Of a stretch of 64,000 nt of DNA, positions 16,266-25,262 are shown piece after piece. The stretch comes from Streptomyces sporangiiformans. GTDB lineage: Bacteria; Actinomycetota; Actinomycetes; Streptomycetales; Streptomycetaceae. Under the pieces are notes generated by a model. The model ran no database searches. It was not told the DNA's origin and saw only the letters and a list, made by a program, of their open reading frames with translations. Numbering within the stretch: position 1 is the first letter of the stretch; the number at the start of each line of letters is the position of its first letter. The translations under genes were made by a program, and so were the position numbers. The stretch lies in the NCBI RefSeq assembly GCF_005768555.2, contig NZ_VCHX02000145.1:1-64000 (forward strand). Reading direction: 5' to 3'.

Positions 16266-17303
16266 GTGGGCGCAGTGGCCCGGGAGAGCATCAAGAACAA
16301 GGTGACCATCACCGAGATCGCCCGGCAGGCCGGGGTCTCGGTCCCCACCGTGTCGCGTGTCGTCAACGGCCGCTCCGACGTGTCGCCGGAAACCCGGGCC
16401 CGGATCGAGGATCTGCTGCGGCATCACGGCTACCAGCGCAAGTCCGCCGCTCAGCGCGACCGGGCCGTCCTCATCGACCTGGTCTTCAACGACCTCGACA
16501 GCCCTTGGGCTGTGGAGATCATCCGCGGTGTGGAGGAGATCGCGCACGCGTCCGGCGTGGGCACCGTGGTGTCCGCCATCCACAACGCCTCGGGCTCGGC
16601 GCGGCAGTGGATGACCAATCTGCGGACGCGCGCGTCGGACGGGGTGATCCTGGTGACCTCCGTCCTCGAACCCCGTCTGCACGAGGAGTTGCGGCGCCTC
16701 GGCGTCCCGCTCGTCGTCGTCGACCCGGCGGGCTCGCCCTCCCTGGACATGCCGACCGTCGGCGCGACCAACTGGGCGGGCGGCATGGCCGCGACGGAAC
16801 ACCTGCTGGGCCTCGGCCACCGCAGGATCGGCTTCATCGCCGGGCCACAGCGGCTGCTGTGCTCGCGGGCACGGCTCGACGGCTATCGCGCGGCCCTGGA
16901 GGGCGCGGACGTCGCGGTCGATGACGCGCTGATCGTGCCGGGCGACTTCTATCACGCGGCGGGCTTCGACGGCTGCAACGTCCTGCTCGACCTGGACGAG
17001 CCGCCGACCGCGCTGTTCGCCGCGAGCGACCAGATGGCCCTCGGCGCGATCGAGGCCCTCAGGCGCCGCGGGCTTCGCGTGCCGGAGGACATGAGCGTCG
17101 TGGGGTTCGACGATCTGCCCGAGGTCCGGTGGTCGGCTCCGCCGTTGACGACGGTTCGCCAGCCCCTCGCGGACATGGGCAAGTTGGCGACCCGCACGGT
17201 GCTGCGGCTCGCGGAGGGCGAGGAGCCGGCGTCCCCTCGGGTCGAGCTCGCCACCGAGCTCGTCGTGAGGGCGAGTACGGCACCGCTTGCCGGGCGTTCC
17301 TGA
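16266..17303 (+). CDS. LacI-family transcriptional regulator, first copy
   Basis: This 345-residue repressor has an N-terminal LacI helix-turn-helix (about residues 14-60: VTITEIARQAGVSVPTVSRV, VNGRSDVSPETRARIEDLL) and a periplasmic-binding-like sensor domain. Typical C-terminal elements are GATNWAGG, GHRRIGFIAGP, CSRARLDGYRAAL, FAASDQMALGA and VVGFDDLPEVRW. The GTG at 16266 is used; another GTG nine bases downstream is equally possible. It lies upstream of, and in the same direction as, the sugar ABC operon and probably controls it. It is closely similar to the LacI protein at the other end of the operon. Confidence 0.93.
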   Translation: MGAVARESIKNKVTITEIARQAGVSVPTVSRVVNGRSDVSPETRARIEDLLRHHGYQRKSAAQRDRAVLIDLVFNDLDSPWAVEIIRGVEEIAHASGVGTVVSAIHNASGSARQWMTNLRTRASDGVILVTSVLEPRLHEELRRLGVPLVVVDPAGSPSLDMPTVGATNWAGGMAATEHLLGLGHRRIGFIAGPQRLLCSRARLDGYRAALEGADVAVDDALIVPGDFYHAAGFDGCNVLLDLDEPPTALFAASDQMALGAIEALRRRGLRVPEDMSVVGFDDLPEVRWSAPPLTTVRQPLADMGKLATRTVLRLAEGEEPASPRVELATELVVRASTAPLAGRS

Positions 17304-17364
17304 CAGGTTCCGCGCGCCTGCCGGTCCGTCCCGATCCCGATACCTCCGATATTTGTCAGGAGCG

Positions 17365-17393
17365 TTGACATACCTGTCGGACGCCCGTAACTT
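17365..17393 (+). promoter_or_regulatory. Promoter of the sugar ABC operon
   Basis: A consensus -35 box TTGACA (17365-17370) and a -10 box TAACTT (17388-17393) are separated by 17 bases, about 50 bases before the binding-protein start. The spacing and boxes fit a vegetative sigma-factor promoter. The palindrome at 17425-17438 lies just downstream, where a bound repressor would block transcription. Confidence 0.6.
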
Positions 17394-17424
17394 CCGTGCG
17401 CACTCAACCGATAATTTTCGGGCA

Positions 17425-17438
17425 ACCTTCCGGAAGGT
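17425..17438. promoter_or_regulatory. Putative LacI operator ACCTTCCGGAAGGT
   Basis: This is a perfect 14-base palindrome five bases before the ATG of the binding protein, downstream of the predicted promoter. Its core TTCCGGAA is repeated before the LacI gene. It also contains the GGAAGG ribosome-binding site, so repressor binding would cover the translation start region. Confidence 0.45.
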
Positions 17439-17443
17439 GTGCG

Positions 17444-18745
17444 ATGCGAGCGTTGGGCAACACCTCACTCTCCCGCCGCGGGTTCCTGGCGGCCTCAGCG
17501 GCGACCGGCCTGGGGGCGGCCGCCTTGAGCGCCTGCGGCTCCTCCGACAGCGGCAACACCTCGGGCAAGACCGAGATCGAGTGGTGGAACATCACCACCA
17601 CCCAGCCCGCGAAGAAGCTGTGGGCCCAGCGGGCCAAGGAGTTCGAGGCCGCGCATCCCGACGTCAAGATCAAGATCGTGACGCTGGAGAACGAGGCGTA
17701 CAAGTCCAAGATGACCGCGCAGACCGCCTCCGGGAAGCTGCCGGACATCTACCACACGTGGGGCGGCGGCGTCCTCAAGCAGCAGGTCGACGCGGGTCTG
17801 GTCGAGGACCTGACGGACAAGGTCTCGTCCTGGACGAAGGACTTCATGCCCGCCGCTCTCGAGGCCTACCGGTTCGAGGACAGGGCGTACGCCGTCCCCT
17901 TCGACATCGGCATGGTCGGCTTCTGGTACAACAAGGCGCTCTTCAAGAAGGCCGGCATCGACACCCCGCCCACCACCTGGTCCGGCTACCTCGACGCCGT
18001 CCAGGCCCTCAAGGACGAGGGGATCACGCCCATCGCCCTGGCCGGCAAGGAGAAGTGGCCCGGCATGTACTACTGGGCGTACCTCTCGATGCGTGTCGCG
18101 GGCCTGGAGGCGATGCAGAAGGCCTCCGACGACGCCGACTTCACCGGTGAGGACTTCGTCAAGGCCGGCGAGCACCTCAAGGAACTCGTCGCCCTCAAGC
18201 CCTTCCAGAAGGGGTTCCTCGGCGCGGCCTACTCAACGCCCACCGGAGAGGCGGCCACGATGGCCAACGGCAAGGCGGCCATGGAGCTGATGGGCCAGTG
18301 GGCGCCGGTCGTACAGGCGGATGCGGGCAAGGGCCTCGGCGAGGACCTCGGCTTCTTCTCCTTCCCTGCCGTGGAGGGCGGCAAGGGAGCGCTCACCGAG
18401 GTGTTCGGCGGGGGCGGCGGCCACGCGGTGCGCAAGGGCGCGCCGGAGGCGGCGGTGGAGTTCCTGAAGTTCTTCGCGGAGAAGGAGTTCGCCGAGAAGC
18501 TCGTCAAGGAGACCGGGCTGGTACCGGTGTCCAAGGCCGCCCAGGGCGCGCTGACGGATCCCAACCTCACCGCCGTCTCGGACGCGCTGAACAAGTCCAC
18601 GGGCTTCCAGCTCTACCTCGACCAGGCCTACGCTCCCGCGGTCGGCCAGGAGATCAACGACAGCGTCGCCGCGCTCATCGCGGGCTCCAAGTCGCCCGAG
18701 CAGGTGACGCGTTCGGTCACGCAGGTCGCCAAGAGCGAGGGCTAG
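17444..18745 (+). CDS. Sugar ABC transporter substrate-binding lipoprotein
   Basis: This 433-residue family 1 extracellular solute-binding protein starts MRALGNTSLSRRGFLAASAA. It has a twin-arginine motif (SRRGF) and a lipobox LSAC with cysteine 31, so it is probably a Tat-exported lipoprotein. The mature part contains EIEWWNITTTQPAKKLW, a typical first strand for sugar binding, and MELMGQWAPVV. The start is set by GGAAGG at 17431-17436. Order and type match the bxlE gene of the Streptomyces xylobiose operon; cellobiose or another beta-disaccharide is an alternative ligand. Confidence 0.92.
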   Translation: MRALGNTSLSRRGFLAASAATGLGAAALSACGSSDSGNTSGKTEIEWWNITTTQPAKKLWAQRAKEFEAAHPDVKIKIVTLENEAYKSKMTAQTASGKLPDIYHTWGGGVLKQQVDAGLVEDLTDKVSSWTKDFMPAALEAYRFEDRAYAVPFDIGMVGFWYNKALFKKAGIDTPPTTWSGYLDAVQALKDEGITPIALAGKEKWPGMYYWAYLSMRVAGLEAMQKASDDADFTGEDFVKAGEHLKELVALKPFQKGFLGAAYSTPTGEAATMANGKAAMELMGQWAPVVQADAGKGLGEDLGFFSFPAVEGGKGALTEVFGGGGGHAVRKGAPEAAVEFLKFFAEKEFAEKLVKETGLVPVSKAAQGALTDPNLTAVSDALNKSTGFQLYLDQAYAPAVGQEINDSVAALIAGSKSPEQVTRSVTQVAKSEG

Positions 18746-18754
18746 CGGCGGCCG

Positions 18755-19783
18755 ATGACGCATCCGACCTCCACCCCGGCCTCGATCACTTCCTCGTCGA
18801 CCTACGCGCCGGACGCCGGCAAGTCTCCCCGCCCGGCGCCCGATTCACCCGGCCCGGCGGCCCGGCGGCCCGCCCCGCGCCGGGTGCGTGACTGGCTGTC
18901 GGCCTTCGTCTTCACCGTCCCGGCTCTGGTCCTGTTCGGCCTGCTCGTCCTTGTGCCGATGGGCTACGCGTTCTACATCAGCTTCTTCAACTGGGGTGGA
19001 TTCGGAACGCCTTCGGACAGCGTGGGGTTCGACAACTACACCCGGCTCTTCGACGACCCGGTGTTCCTGGGCGACCTGTGGCGCGGCTTCCTGCTCATCG
19101 TTTTCTCCATCGTCCTCCAGCTGCCGTTCGCGCTCGCGATGGCCGTGCTGCTGAACCAGAGGCTGCGCGGCCGGGCCGTCTACCGGATGCTGTTCTTCGC
19201 GCCGTACATCCTGTCCGAGGTCATCACCGGTGTGCTGTTCAGCATGATCTTCGCGCCGGGCGAAGGGCTCGCCGACAAATCCCTCGACGCGATCGGGTTC
19301 GGCGCTCTGGGCGGGGACTGGTTCGCCGGCCAGGACACCGTCCTGCCCACGCTCTTCCTCGTCATGACCTGGAAGTACTTCGGCTTCCACATGATGCTGT
19401 ACCTGGCGGGTCTGCAGGGCATCCCGGCCGAGTTGCACGAGGCGGCGCGCATCGACGGCGCCGGCGCCTGGCAGCGCTTCCGCCACATCACGCTGCCGCT
19501 GCTCGCGCCGACCCTCCGGATCAGTGTCTTCCTGTCCGTGATCGGCGCCATCCAGCTCTTCGACCTGGTGTGGGTGATCACTTCGGGCGGCCCCGACCAC
19601 GCCTCCGAGACCATGGTCATCAGCCTCTTCCAGTACGGCTTCAAGCGCTACCAGATGGGCTACGCCAGTGCCATCAGCGTGGCGATGTTCCTGATCAGCC
19701 TCGTCTTCGCCCTCGCCTACCAGCGCTTCGTGCTGCGCCGCGACACCGAAGGAGCCATCACCACCATGCGAGCCAACCGATGA
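18755..19783 (+). CDS. Sugar ABC transporter permease, MalF/BxlF type
   Basis: This 342-residue inner-membrane protein has a 45-residue Pro/Ser-rich cytoplasmic N-terminus and then six predicted membrane segments. The first is AFVFTVPALVLFGLLVLVPM. The EAA loop that contacts the ATPase reads ELHEAARIDGAGAWQRFRHI. No ATPase gene is present in the operon; Streptomyces CUT1 transporters usually share the MsiK ATPase encoded elsewhere. It starts nine bases after the binding-protein stop and ends in an ATGA overlap with the second permease. Confidence 0.93.
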   Translation: MTHPTSTPASITSSSTYAPDAGKSPRPAPDSPGPAARRPAPRRVRDWLSAFVFTVPALVLFGLLVLVPMGYAFYISFFNWGGFGTPSDSVGFDNYTRLFDDPVFLGDLWRGFLLIVFSIVLQLPFALAMAVLLNQRLRGRAVYRMLFFAPYILSEVITGVLFSMIFAPGEGLADKSLDAIGFGALGGDWFAGQDTVLPTLFLVMTWKYFGFHMMLYLAGLQGIPAELHEAARIDGAGAWQRFRHITLPLLAPTLRISVFLSVIGAIQLFDLVWVITSGGPDHASETMVISLFQYGFKRYQMGYASAISVAMFLISLVFALAYQRFVLRRDTEGAITTMRANR

Positions 19784-20682
19784 GCGCGTCGACGAGCGTG
19801 ACCCGGGCCGAGAGCCTGCCGCCGCGCGCCCCGGCCAACGTGCCGAAGAGCGTGCGGCGGCGCCGGAGGCTGCGCACCGTCCCCGTGTACGTGATCCTCT
19901 GGGCGGTCGGCGTCTTCATGGTCACCCCGCTCCTGTACGCCCTTGTCTCCGGCTTCAAGTCGACCGACCAGCTGTCCGGCAACACCTTCGGCCTTCCGGA
20001 CCCGTGGGTGACCTCCAACTACACGTCGCTGCTCGGCTCGGGCGCGTTCTGGCGGTCCATCGGCAGCAGCACCGTGATCGCCCTGGCCACCGCCGTGCTG
20101 ACGGTGGGGGCGGCGGCGCTCGCCGCGTACGCGCTGGCCCGGTTCGCCTTCCGGGGGCGGGAGTTGCTGTTCACCGTCTTCACGATGGGGCTGATGTTCC
20201 CGTTCGCGGTGGCGATCCTGCCGCTGTTCATCCTGCTGCGCACCTTCGGGCTCCTGGACAACCCGTGGGGCGTGATCCTGCCCCAGGCGGCCTTCGGCCT
20301 GCCCATGACGATCGTCATCCTGCGCGGCTTCTTCCGGGAGATACCCGGGGAACTGGAGGAGGCCGCGACACTCGACGGCTGCTCGACCTTCGGTTTCTTC
20401 TGGCGCATCCTGCTGCCGCTGGCGCGCCCGGCCCTCGGCACGGTCTCCGTCCTCGCCATCGTGGGGAGCTGGAACAACTTCCTGCTGCCGCTGCTCGTCT
20501 TCAGCGAACCCACCTGGTGGACGATCCCGGTCGGCATCCAGCAGTTCCAAGGCCAGTACGCCTCCGATGTGGCCCGCATCTTCGCGTATCTGGTCCTTGC
20601 CATGGCACCCGCCCTGGCCTTCTACGCGGTCGCCGAGCGTCAGTTGATCGGTGGCATCACGCTCGGCGCGACCAAGGGCTGA
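19780..20682 (+). CDS. Sugar ABC transporter permease, MalG/BxlG type
   Basis: This 300-residue partner permease begins at an ATG overlapping the previous stop (ATGA). A basic N-terminus (VRRRRRLRTV) precedes six membrane segments, and the EAA loop reads ELEEAATLDGCSTFGFFWRI. Together with the upstream permease it forms the channel of a CUT1 sugar importer. The gene is followed after 35 bases by the GH3 glycosidase, so imported oligosaccharides would be cleaved inside the cell. Confidence 0.93.
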   Translation: MSASTSVTRAESLPPRAPANVPKSVRRRRRLRTVPVYVILWAVGVFMVTPLLYALVSGFKSTDQLSGNTFGLPDPWVTSNYTSLLGSGAFWRSIGSSTVIALATAVLTVGAAALAAYALARFAFRGRELLFTVFTMGLMFPFAVAILPLFILLRTFGLLDNPWGVILPQAAFGLPMTIVILRGFFREIPGELEEAATLDGCSTFGFFWRILLPLARPALGTVSVLAIVGSWNNFLLPLLVFSEPTWWTIPVGIQQFQGQYASDVARIFAYLVLAMAPALAFYAVAERQLIGGITLGATKG

Positions 20683-20717
20683 CCTTGCCGAATTCCCCTC
20701 TGGATGTGAGGAGTCAC

Positions 20718-22964
20718 ATGACCGAGCCCTGGCAGGACCCGGCTCTGCCCGCCGGAGTCCGCGCCGCCGACCTGCTCGCCCGCATGACCGCGCAGGAGAA
20801 GATCGCCCAGCTCTACGGCGTCTGGCCCGGCTCGAACTCGACCCCGGGCGGCGACATGGCCCCGCTGCAGCACGCGATGTCCGAGGACGTGGACCTCACC
20901 GAGCTGCTGCCGCACGGCCTCGGCCAGCTGACCCGGCCCTTCGGCACGGCGCCGGTCGATCCCGCCAAGGGCGCCGCCCGGCTGGCGTCCCTCCAGGAGC
21001 GCGTCCGTGCCGCGAACCGCTTCCGGCTGCCCGCCCTCGCGCACGAGGAGTGCCTCACCGGCTTCACCGCCTGGCAGGCGACGGTCTTTCCCACGCCGCT
21101 CGCCTGGGGCGCCAGCTTCGACCCGGCGCTGGTGCAGGAGATGGCGTCGGCGATCGGCTCCTCCATGCGGTCGGTCGGCATCCACCAGGGGCTTGCGCCC
21201 GTCCTCGATGTCGTACGGGATCCGCGCTGGGGCCGTACGGAGGAGTCGATCAGCGAGGACCCCTACCTCGTGGCGACGGTCGGCACCGCCTACGTCCAGG
21301 GGCTGGAGGCGGCGGGCATCGTCGCCACGCTCAAGCACTTCGCGGGCTACTCGGCCTCACGCGGCGCCCGCAACCACGCGCCCGCCTCGATCGGCCCGCG
21401 CGAACTGGCGGACGTCATCCTGCCGCCGTTCGAGATGGCCGTACGGGAGGGCGGCGCGCGGTCGGTGATGGCGGCGTACAACGACGTCGACGGGCTGCCC
21501 GCGCACGCGCACCACCGACTGCTCACCGAACTCCTGCGGGAACAGTGGGAGTTCACCGGCACGGTCGTCTCCGACTACTTCGGCGTGTCCTTCCTGGAGT
21601 CTGCGCACCAGCTCACGGACTCCCCGGCGGGGGCGGCGTCGCTCGCGCTCGCGGCGGGCGTGGACGTGGAACTGCCGGCGGTGCGGTGCTTCGGAGCGGG
21701 ACCGCTCGACGAGGAACTGGTGGACCGGGCGGTCCTGCGGGTCCTGACGCAGAAGTGCGAGGTGGGTCTGCTGGATCCGGACTGGGCGCCGCCCGGTCCG
21801 TCGTCCGATCTGATCTCGTCCGACCCGGTGGATCTCGACCCGCCCGCCATGCGGGCCCTGGCAGGGCAGTTGGCCCAGGAGTCGGTCGTCCTGCTGGCCA
21901 ACGACGGCATCCTGCCGCTCGCCGCCTCCGCGGTACGGCGTATCGCGGTCCTCGGCCCGCACGCCGACGACACGGCGGCCATGCTCGGCTGCTACACGTT
22001 CCCCCGCCATGTCCTCCTGGACCACCCCGAGGTGCCGATGGGCGTCGCCGTGCCGACGCTGCTCGAAGCGCTGGGCGCGGAGCTGCCGGACGCGGACTTC
22101 GTGGCCGATCCGGCGGTGGCCGACGTCTGCGTGGTCGCGGTCGGCGACAGGTCGGGGCTGTTCGGGCGCGGCACGTCGGGGGAGGGGTGCGACGCGGCGG
22201 ACCTCGAACTGCCCGATGGCCAGGGTGAGTTGGTGGACGAAGCGCTGGCGTCGGGAACGCCGGTCGTGCTGGTCGTGCTGTCGGGCCGTCCGTACGCGCT
22301 CGGACGCTGGGCGGACCGGGTCGCGGCGGTGGTGCAGGCGTTCTTCCCCGGCGAGGAGGGAGGCCCCGCGGTGGCGGGAGTCCTGTCGGGGCGGGTCGAT
22401 CCGTCGGGGCGGCTTCCGGTGAGTGTGCCGCGCGACCCCGCCGGGCAGCCGTGGACGTATCTCGCGCCGCCGCTCGGACAACGAGGAGAGGCGAGCAACC
22501 TCGACCCCACCCCGCTGTTCCCGTTCGGCCACGGGATGTCCTACACGACGTACGACTGGCAGACACCGTCGGTCGACGACGACTCGTTCCCGACGGACGG
22601 CGAGACCACGCTGCGCCTGACGGTGCGCAACAGCGGGACGCGGCCCGGCGCGGAGGTCGTCCAGCTCTATCTCCACGACCCGGTCGGCAAGGTGGCCCGC
22701 CCGGTGGCCCGACTGGTGGGCTATGCGCGAGTGCCGCTGGAGGCGGGGGAGTCGGCGGAGGTCCACTTCACGTTTCCGGCGGACATGGCCGCGTACACGG
22801 GCCCGGACGGTGACCGGATCGTCGAACCCGGAGAGCTGGAGCTGCGGTTGGCCGCGTCCTGCGCCGAGGGAGATGTGCGGTATGCGGTGCCGGTGACGCT
22901 GACCGGGCCGGAGCGGGTCGTGGGCCGGGAGCGGCGGATGCGGTGCGAAGTACGGGTGAAATGA
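20718..22964 (+). CDS. Glycoside hydrolase family 3 (beta-xylosidase/beta-glucosidase)
   Basis: This 748-residue enzyme has no signal peptide, so it is intracellular. It begins MTEPWQDPALPAGVRAADLL. The GH3 N-terminal barrel contains KHFAGYSASRGARNH and the nucleophile aspartate in TVVSDYFGV (about residue 285). The C-terminal alpha/beta domain includes VVVLSGRPY-like VLVVLSGRPYALG, and a fibronectin-III-like domain follows FPFGHGMSYTTYDW. The arrangement binding protein, two permeases, GH3 is that of bxlEFGA, so beta-xylosidase (BxlA type) is my preferred activity, with beta-glucosidase possible. The ATG follows GAGGAGTCAC. The second LacI gene starts after a single base. Confidence 0.9.
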   Translation: MTEPWQDPALPAGVRAADLLARMTAQEKIAQLYGVWPGSNSTPGGDMAPLQHAMSEDVDLTELLPHGLGQLTRPFGTAPVDPAKGAARLASLQERVRAANRFRLPALAHEECLTGFTAWQATVFPTPLAWGASFDPALVQEMASAIGSSMRSVGIHQGLAPVLDVVRDPRWGRTEESISEDPYLVATVGTAYVQGLEAAGIVATLKHFAGYSASRGARNHAPASIGPRELADVILPPFEMAVREGGARSVMAAYNDVDGLPAHAHHRLLTELLREQWEFTGTVVSDYFGVSFLESAHQLTDSPAGAASLALAAGVDVELPAVRCFGAGPLDEELVDRAVLRVLTQKCEVGLLDPDWAPPGPSSDLISSDPVDLDPPAMRALAGQLAQESVVLLANDGILPLAASAVRRIAVLGPHADDTAAMLGCYTFPRHVLLDHPEVPMGVAVPTLLEALGAELPDADFVADPAVADVCVVAVGDRSGLFGRGTSGEGCDAADLELPDGQGELVDEALASGTPVVLVVLSGRPYALGRWADRVAAVVQAFFPGEEGGPAVAGVLSGRVDPSGRLPVSVPRDPAGQPWTYLAPPLGQRGEASNLDPTPLFPFGHGMSYTTYDWQTPSVDDDSFPTDGETTLRLTVRNSGTRPGAEVVQLYLHDPVGKVARPVARLVGYARVPLEAGESAEVHFTFPADMAAYTGPDGDRIVEPGELELRLAASCAEGDVRYAVPVTLTGPERVVGRERRMRCEVRVK

Positions 22965-22965
22965 G

Positions 22966-24033
22966 ATGGGCGTGGTCATGAAGCGCCCGACTCCCGCCGT
23001 GTCCCAGCCCGCGACGCTCGCCGAGATCGCCAGAGCGGCGGGAGTCTCGGCTCCGACTGTTTCGAAGGTGCTCAACGGTCGTGCCGATGTGGCACCGGCG
23101 ACCCGGACCCGGGTCGAGGAGCTCCTGCGCCGGCACGGCTATCGGCGCCGCCGGGCCGAGGCGTCCCGTTCGCCCCTGATCGACCTGGTCTTCCACGAGC
23201 TGGAGAGCGCCTGGGCGTTGGAGGTCATCCGGGGCGTCGAGAATGTCGCGCGGGACCAGGGCCTGAGCGTGGTGCTCTCCGAGAGCGCGGGCCGGCCCAC
23301 CCCCGGGCGTACCTGGGCCGACCAGGTCGCGGCCCGGCGGCCGCACGGTGTCGTGCTCGTCCTGAGCGGGCTCGGCGAGTCCCATCGGGCGCTGCTGACC
23401 AGCCGTTCCATTCCGTTCGTGGTGATGGATCCGGCGGGCGACCCCGGCGACGACGTGCCGTCCGTCGGCGCCACCAACTGGCAGGGCGGGCTGGCCGCGA
23501 CCCGGTATCTCGTGTACCTCGGTCACCGGCGGATCGGCGTGATCAGCGGGCCCTCGCAGATGATGTGCAGCCGGGCGCGTCTCGACGGCTACCGGGCCGC
23601 GCTCGAAACGGCCGGGCTGCCCGTCGACGCCTCGCTGATCCGTGCGGGCGACTTCCACCACGAGGCCGGCCACCGGGCCGGGCTGGAGCTGCTGCGGCTG
23701 CCCAACCGCCCGTCCGCGGTCTTCGCGGGCAACGACCTACAGGCCCTCGGGCTGTATGAGGCGGCCCGTGAGCTGGGGCTTCGCATCCCCGAGGATCTCA
23801 GCGTCGTCGGCTTCGACGACCTCCCCGTGGCCCGCTGGGCGGGACCGCCGCTGACCACCGTGCGGCAGCCGCTCACGGAGATGGCCGAGGCGGCGGCCCG
23901 GCTCGTCCTCGACCTCGGACGCGGGGAGCGGCCGCCGACGGTGACCCAGGTGGAGGTGGCGACGAGTCTGGTGGTGCGCAGCAGTTGCTGTCGGTGGGAT
24001 GCCGAAAATTTCACAGAAGCCGGAGGTGTCTGA
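22966..24033 (+). CDS. LacI-family transcriptional regulator, second copy
   Basis: This 355-residue repressor has the helix-turn-helix LAEIARAAGVSAPTVSKVLN and a sensor domain carrying GATNWQGGLAATRYL, GHRRIGVISGP, CSRARLDGYRAALE and VVGFDDLPVARWAGPPLTTV. These are nearly the same motifs as in the first LacI protein, so the two are paralogues. It starts one base after the GH3 stop (ATG at 22966; a second ATG at 22978 is possible), so it is the last gene of the operon. The last codons (CCRWDAENFTEAGGV) extend slightly beyond the usual end. Confidence 0.92.
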   Translation: MGVVMKRPTPAVSQPATLAEIARAAGVSAPTVSKVLNGRADVAPATRTRVEELLRRHGYRRRRAEASRSPLIDLVFHELESAWALEVIRGVENVARDQGLSVVLSESAGRPTPGRTWADQVAARRPHGVVLVLSGLGESHRALLTSRSIPFVVMDPAGDPGDDVPSVGATNWQGGLAATRYLVYLGHRRIGVISGPSQMMCSRARLDGYRAALETAGLPVDASLIRAGDFHHEAGHRAGLELLRLPNRPSAVFAGNDLQALGLYEAARELGLRIPEDLSVVGFDDLPVARWAGPPLTTVRQPLTEMAEAAARLVLDLGRGERPPTVTQVEVATSLVVRSSCCRWDAENFTEAGGV

Positions 24034-24065
24034 GGAAACTCAACGAAAGATGAGAGTTTCCTCAG
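24030..24065 (+). terminator. Hairpin overlapping the LacI stop codon
   Basis: CTGAGGAAACTC (24030-24041) and GAGTTTCCTCAG (24054-24065) form a perfect 12-bp stem around a 12-base loop. The stem contains the TGA stop of the second LacI gene. There is no T run after it, as is usual in Streptomyces. It separates the sugar operon from the LCP gene, so termination is likely, though a regulatory site is possible. Confidence 0.6.
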
Positions 24066-24118
24066 GAAAGGCGGTAAGGGGTTCCTGCTCGTAACAATTC
24101 GGACTTACGTTCCTCTGT

Positions 24119-25201
24119 GTGAGCGGAGAAGACGAGCACGAGGACGACAACGGGGGTGTCACGCGACGCGGTGACCGGCGGTCACGACTGCTGAAGATCA
24201 CCGGAATCGCGCTCGGTTGCGCCCTCGTCGTCTCGGCCGCCGGAGTGGGATGGGCGTACTGGCAGCTGAACCGCAACATCCAGAGCGTCGACATCGACAG
24301 CGCACTGGGCGACGACCGTCCGGCGAGGGCGATGGTGACGCCGGCCCCGGGCGGCTCCGGCGTCGACTCCGCCGCGGCCGAGTCGCTGCCGAGCGGTGCG
24401 ATGAACATCCTCGTCCTCGGCTCGGACTCGCGCAGCGGCAAGCGGAACGCCTCGCTCGGTGGCGGTGGTGCGAGCTCCGGCGCCCGCTCCGACACGGCGA
24501 TGGTCGTTCACGTCGACGAGGGCCGCACGGAGGCGACGATCGTGAGCATCCCGCGCGACACGCTCGTCACCCGCCCGGCGTGCCCCCGGGAGTCCGGAGG
24601 CTCGACGCCGGTGGCGTACAACGTGATGTTCAACAGCGCGTACTCGGTGGGCGGTCCGGTCTGCGCGGTCAAGACGGTGGAGTCCCTGACGAACGTCCGC
24701 ATGGACCACTACATGGAGATCGACTTCGCCGGCTTCGCGGACCTGGTGGACGCGCTGGGCGGCGTGACGGTGACGACGGACGAGGACATCTCCGACGAGC
24801 AGAGCCACCTGAACCTGAAGGCGGGCACCCACGACCTGGACGGCACTGAGGCCCTGGCCCTCGCCCGCACCCGCCACGGCATAGGCGACGGCAGCGACCT
24901 CGGCCGCATAGGCCTCCAGCAGACCCTGGTGAAGGCCCTGCTGGACCAGATCTCCGCCACCGACCTGCTCACCCGTCCCGCCCAGCTCTACACCGTCGCC
25001 GACACCGTCACCGGCAGCCTCACCACGGACACGGGCCTCGACTCCCTGACCGAGCTGATGCGCCTCGGCCAGAGCCTGAAGGGCCTCACCTCGGCCGACA
25101 CCAAGACGGTGACGATGCCGGTGGTCACGGCCCCGTCCGACCCCAACCGGGTGGTCGCGGACGAGCCGGAGGCCCGGGAGCTGTGGGCGTCGCTGAAGTG
25201 A
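24119..25201 (+). CDS. LCP (LytR-CpsA-Psr) family protein 1
   Basis: This 360-residue membrane protein belongs to the family that transfers lipid-linked glycopolymers to peptidoglycan. A charged cytoplasmic N-terminus precedes one membrane segment, ITGIALGCALVVSAAGVGWA (about residues 27-48). The LCP domain shows ILVLGSDSRSG, ARSDTAMVVHVD, VSIPRDTLV, FNSAYSVGGP, HYMEIDFAGFADLVDALGGV and ALARTRHGIGDGSDLGRIG. There is no LytR_C domain. A GTG at 24119 gives the start. It stands apart from the five minus-strand LCP genes further on. Confidence 0.93.
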   Translation: MSGEDEHEDDNGGVTRRGDRRSRLLKITGIALGCALVVSAAGVGWAYWQLNRNIQSVDIDSALGDDRPARAMVTPAPGGSGVDSAAAESLPSGAMNILVLGSDSRSGKRNASLGGGGASSGARSDTAMVVHVDEGRTEATIVSIPRDTLVTRPACPRESGGSTPVAYNVMFNSAYSVGGPVCAVKTVESLTNVRMDHYMEIDFAGFADLVDALGGVTVTTDEDISDEQSHLNLKAGTHDLDGTEALALARTRHGIGDGSDLGRIGLQQTLVKALLDQISATDLLTRPAQLYTVADTVTGSLTTDTGLDSLTELMRLGQSLKGLTSADTKTVTMPVVTAPSDPNRVVADEPEARELWASLK

Positions 25202-25262
25202 CCTGACCACACGTCGGGGGCGAGCTTCGGCTCTGAACCAGCTTGGCCACCCGGCCCCGGAG

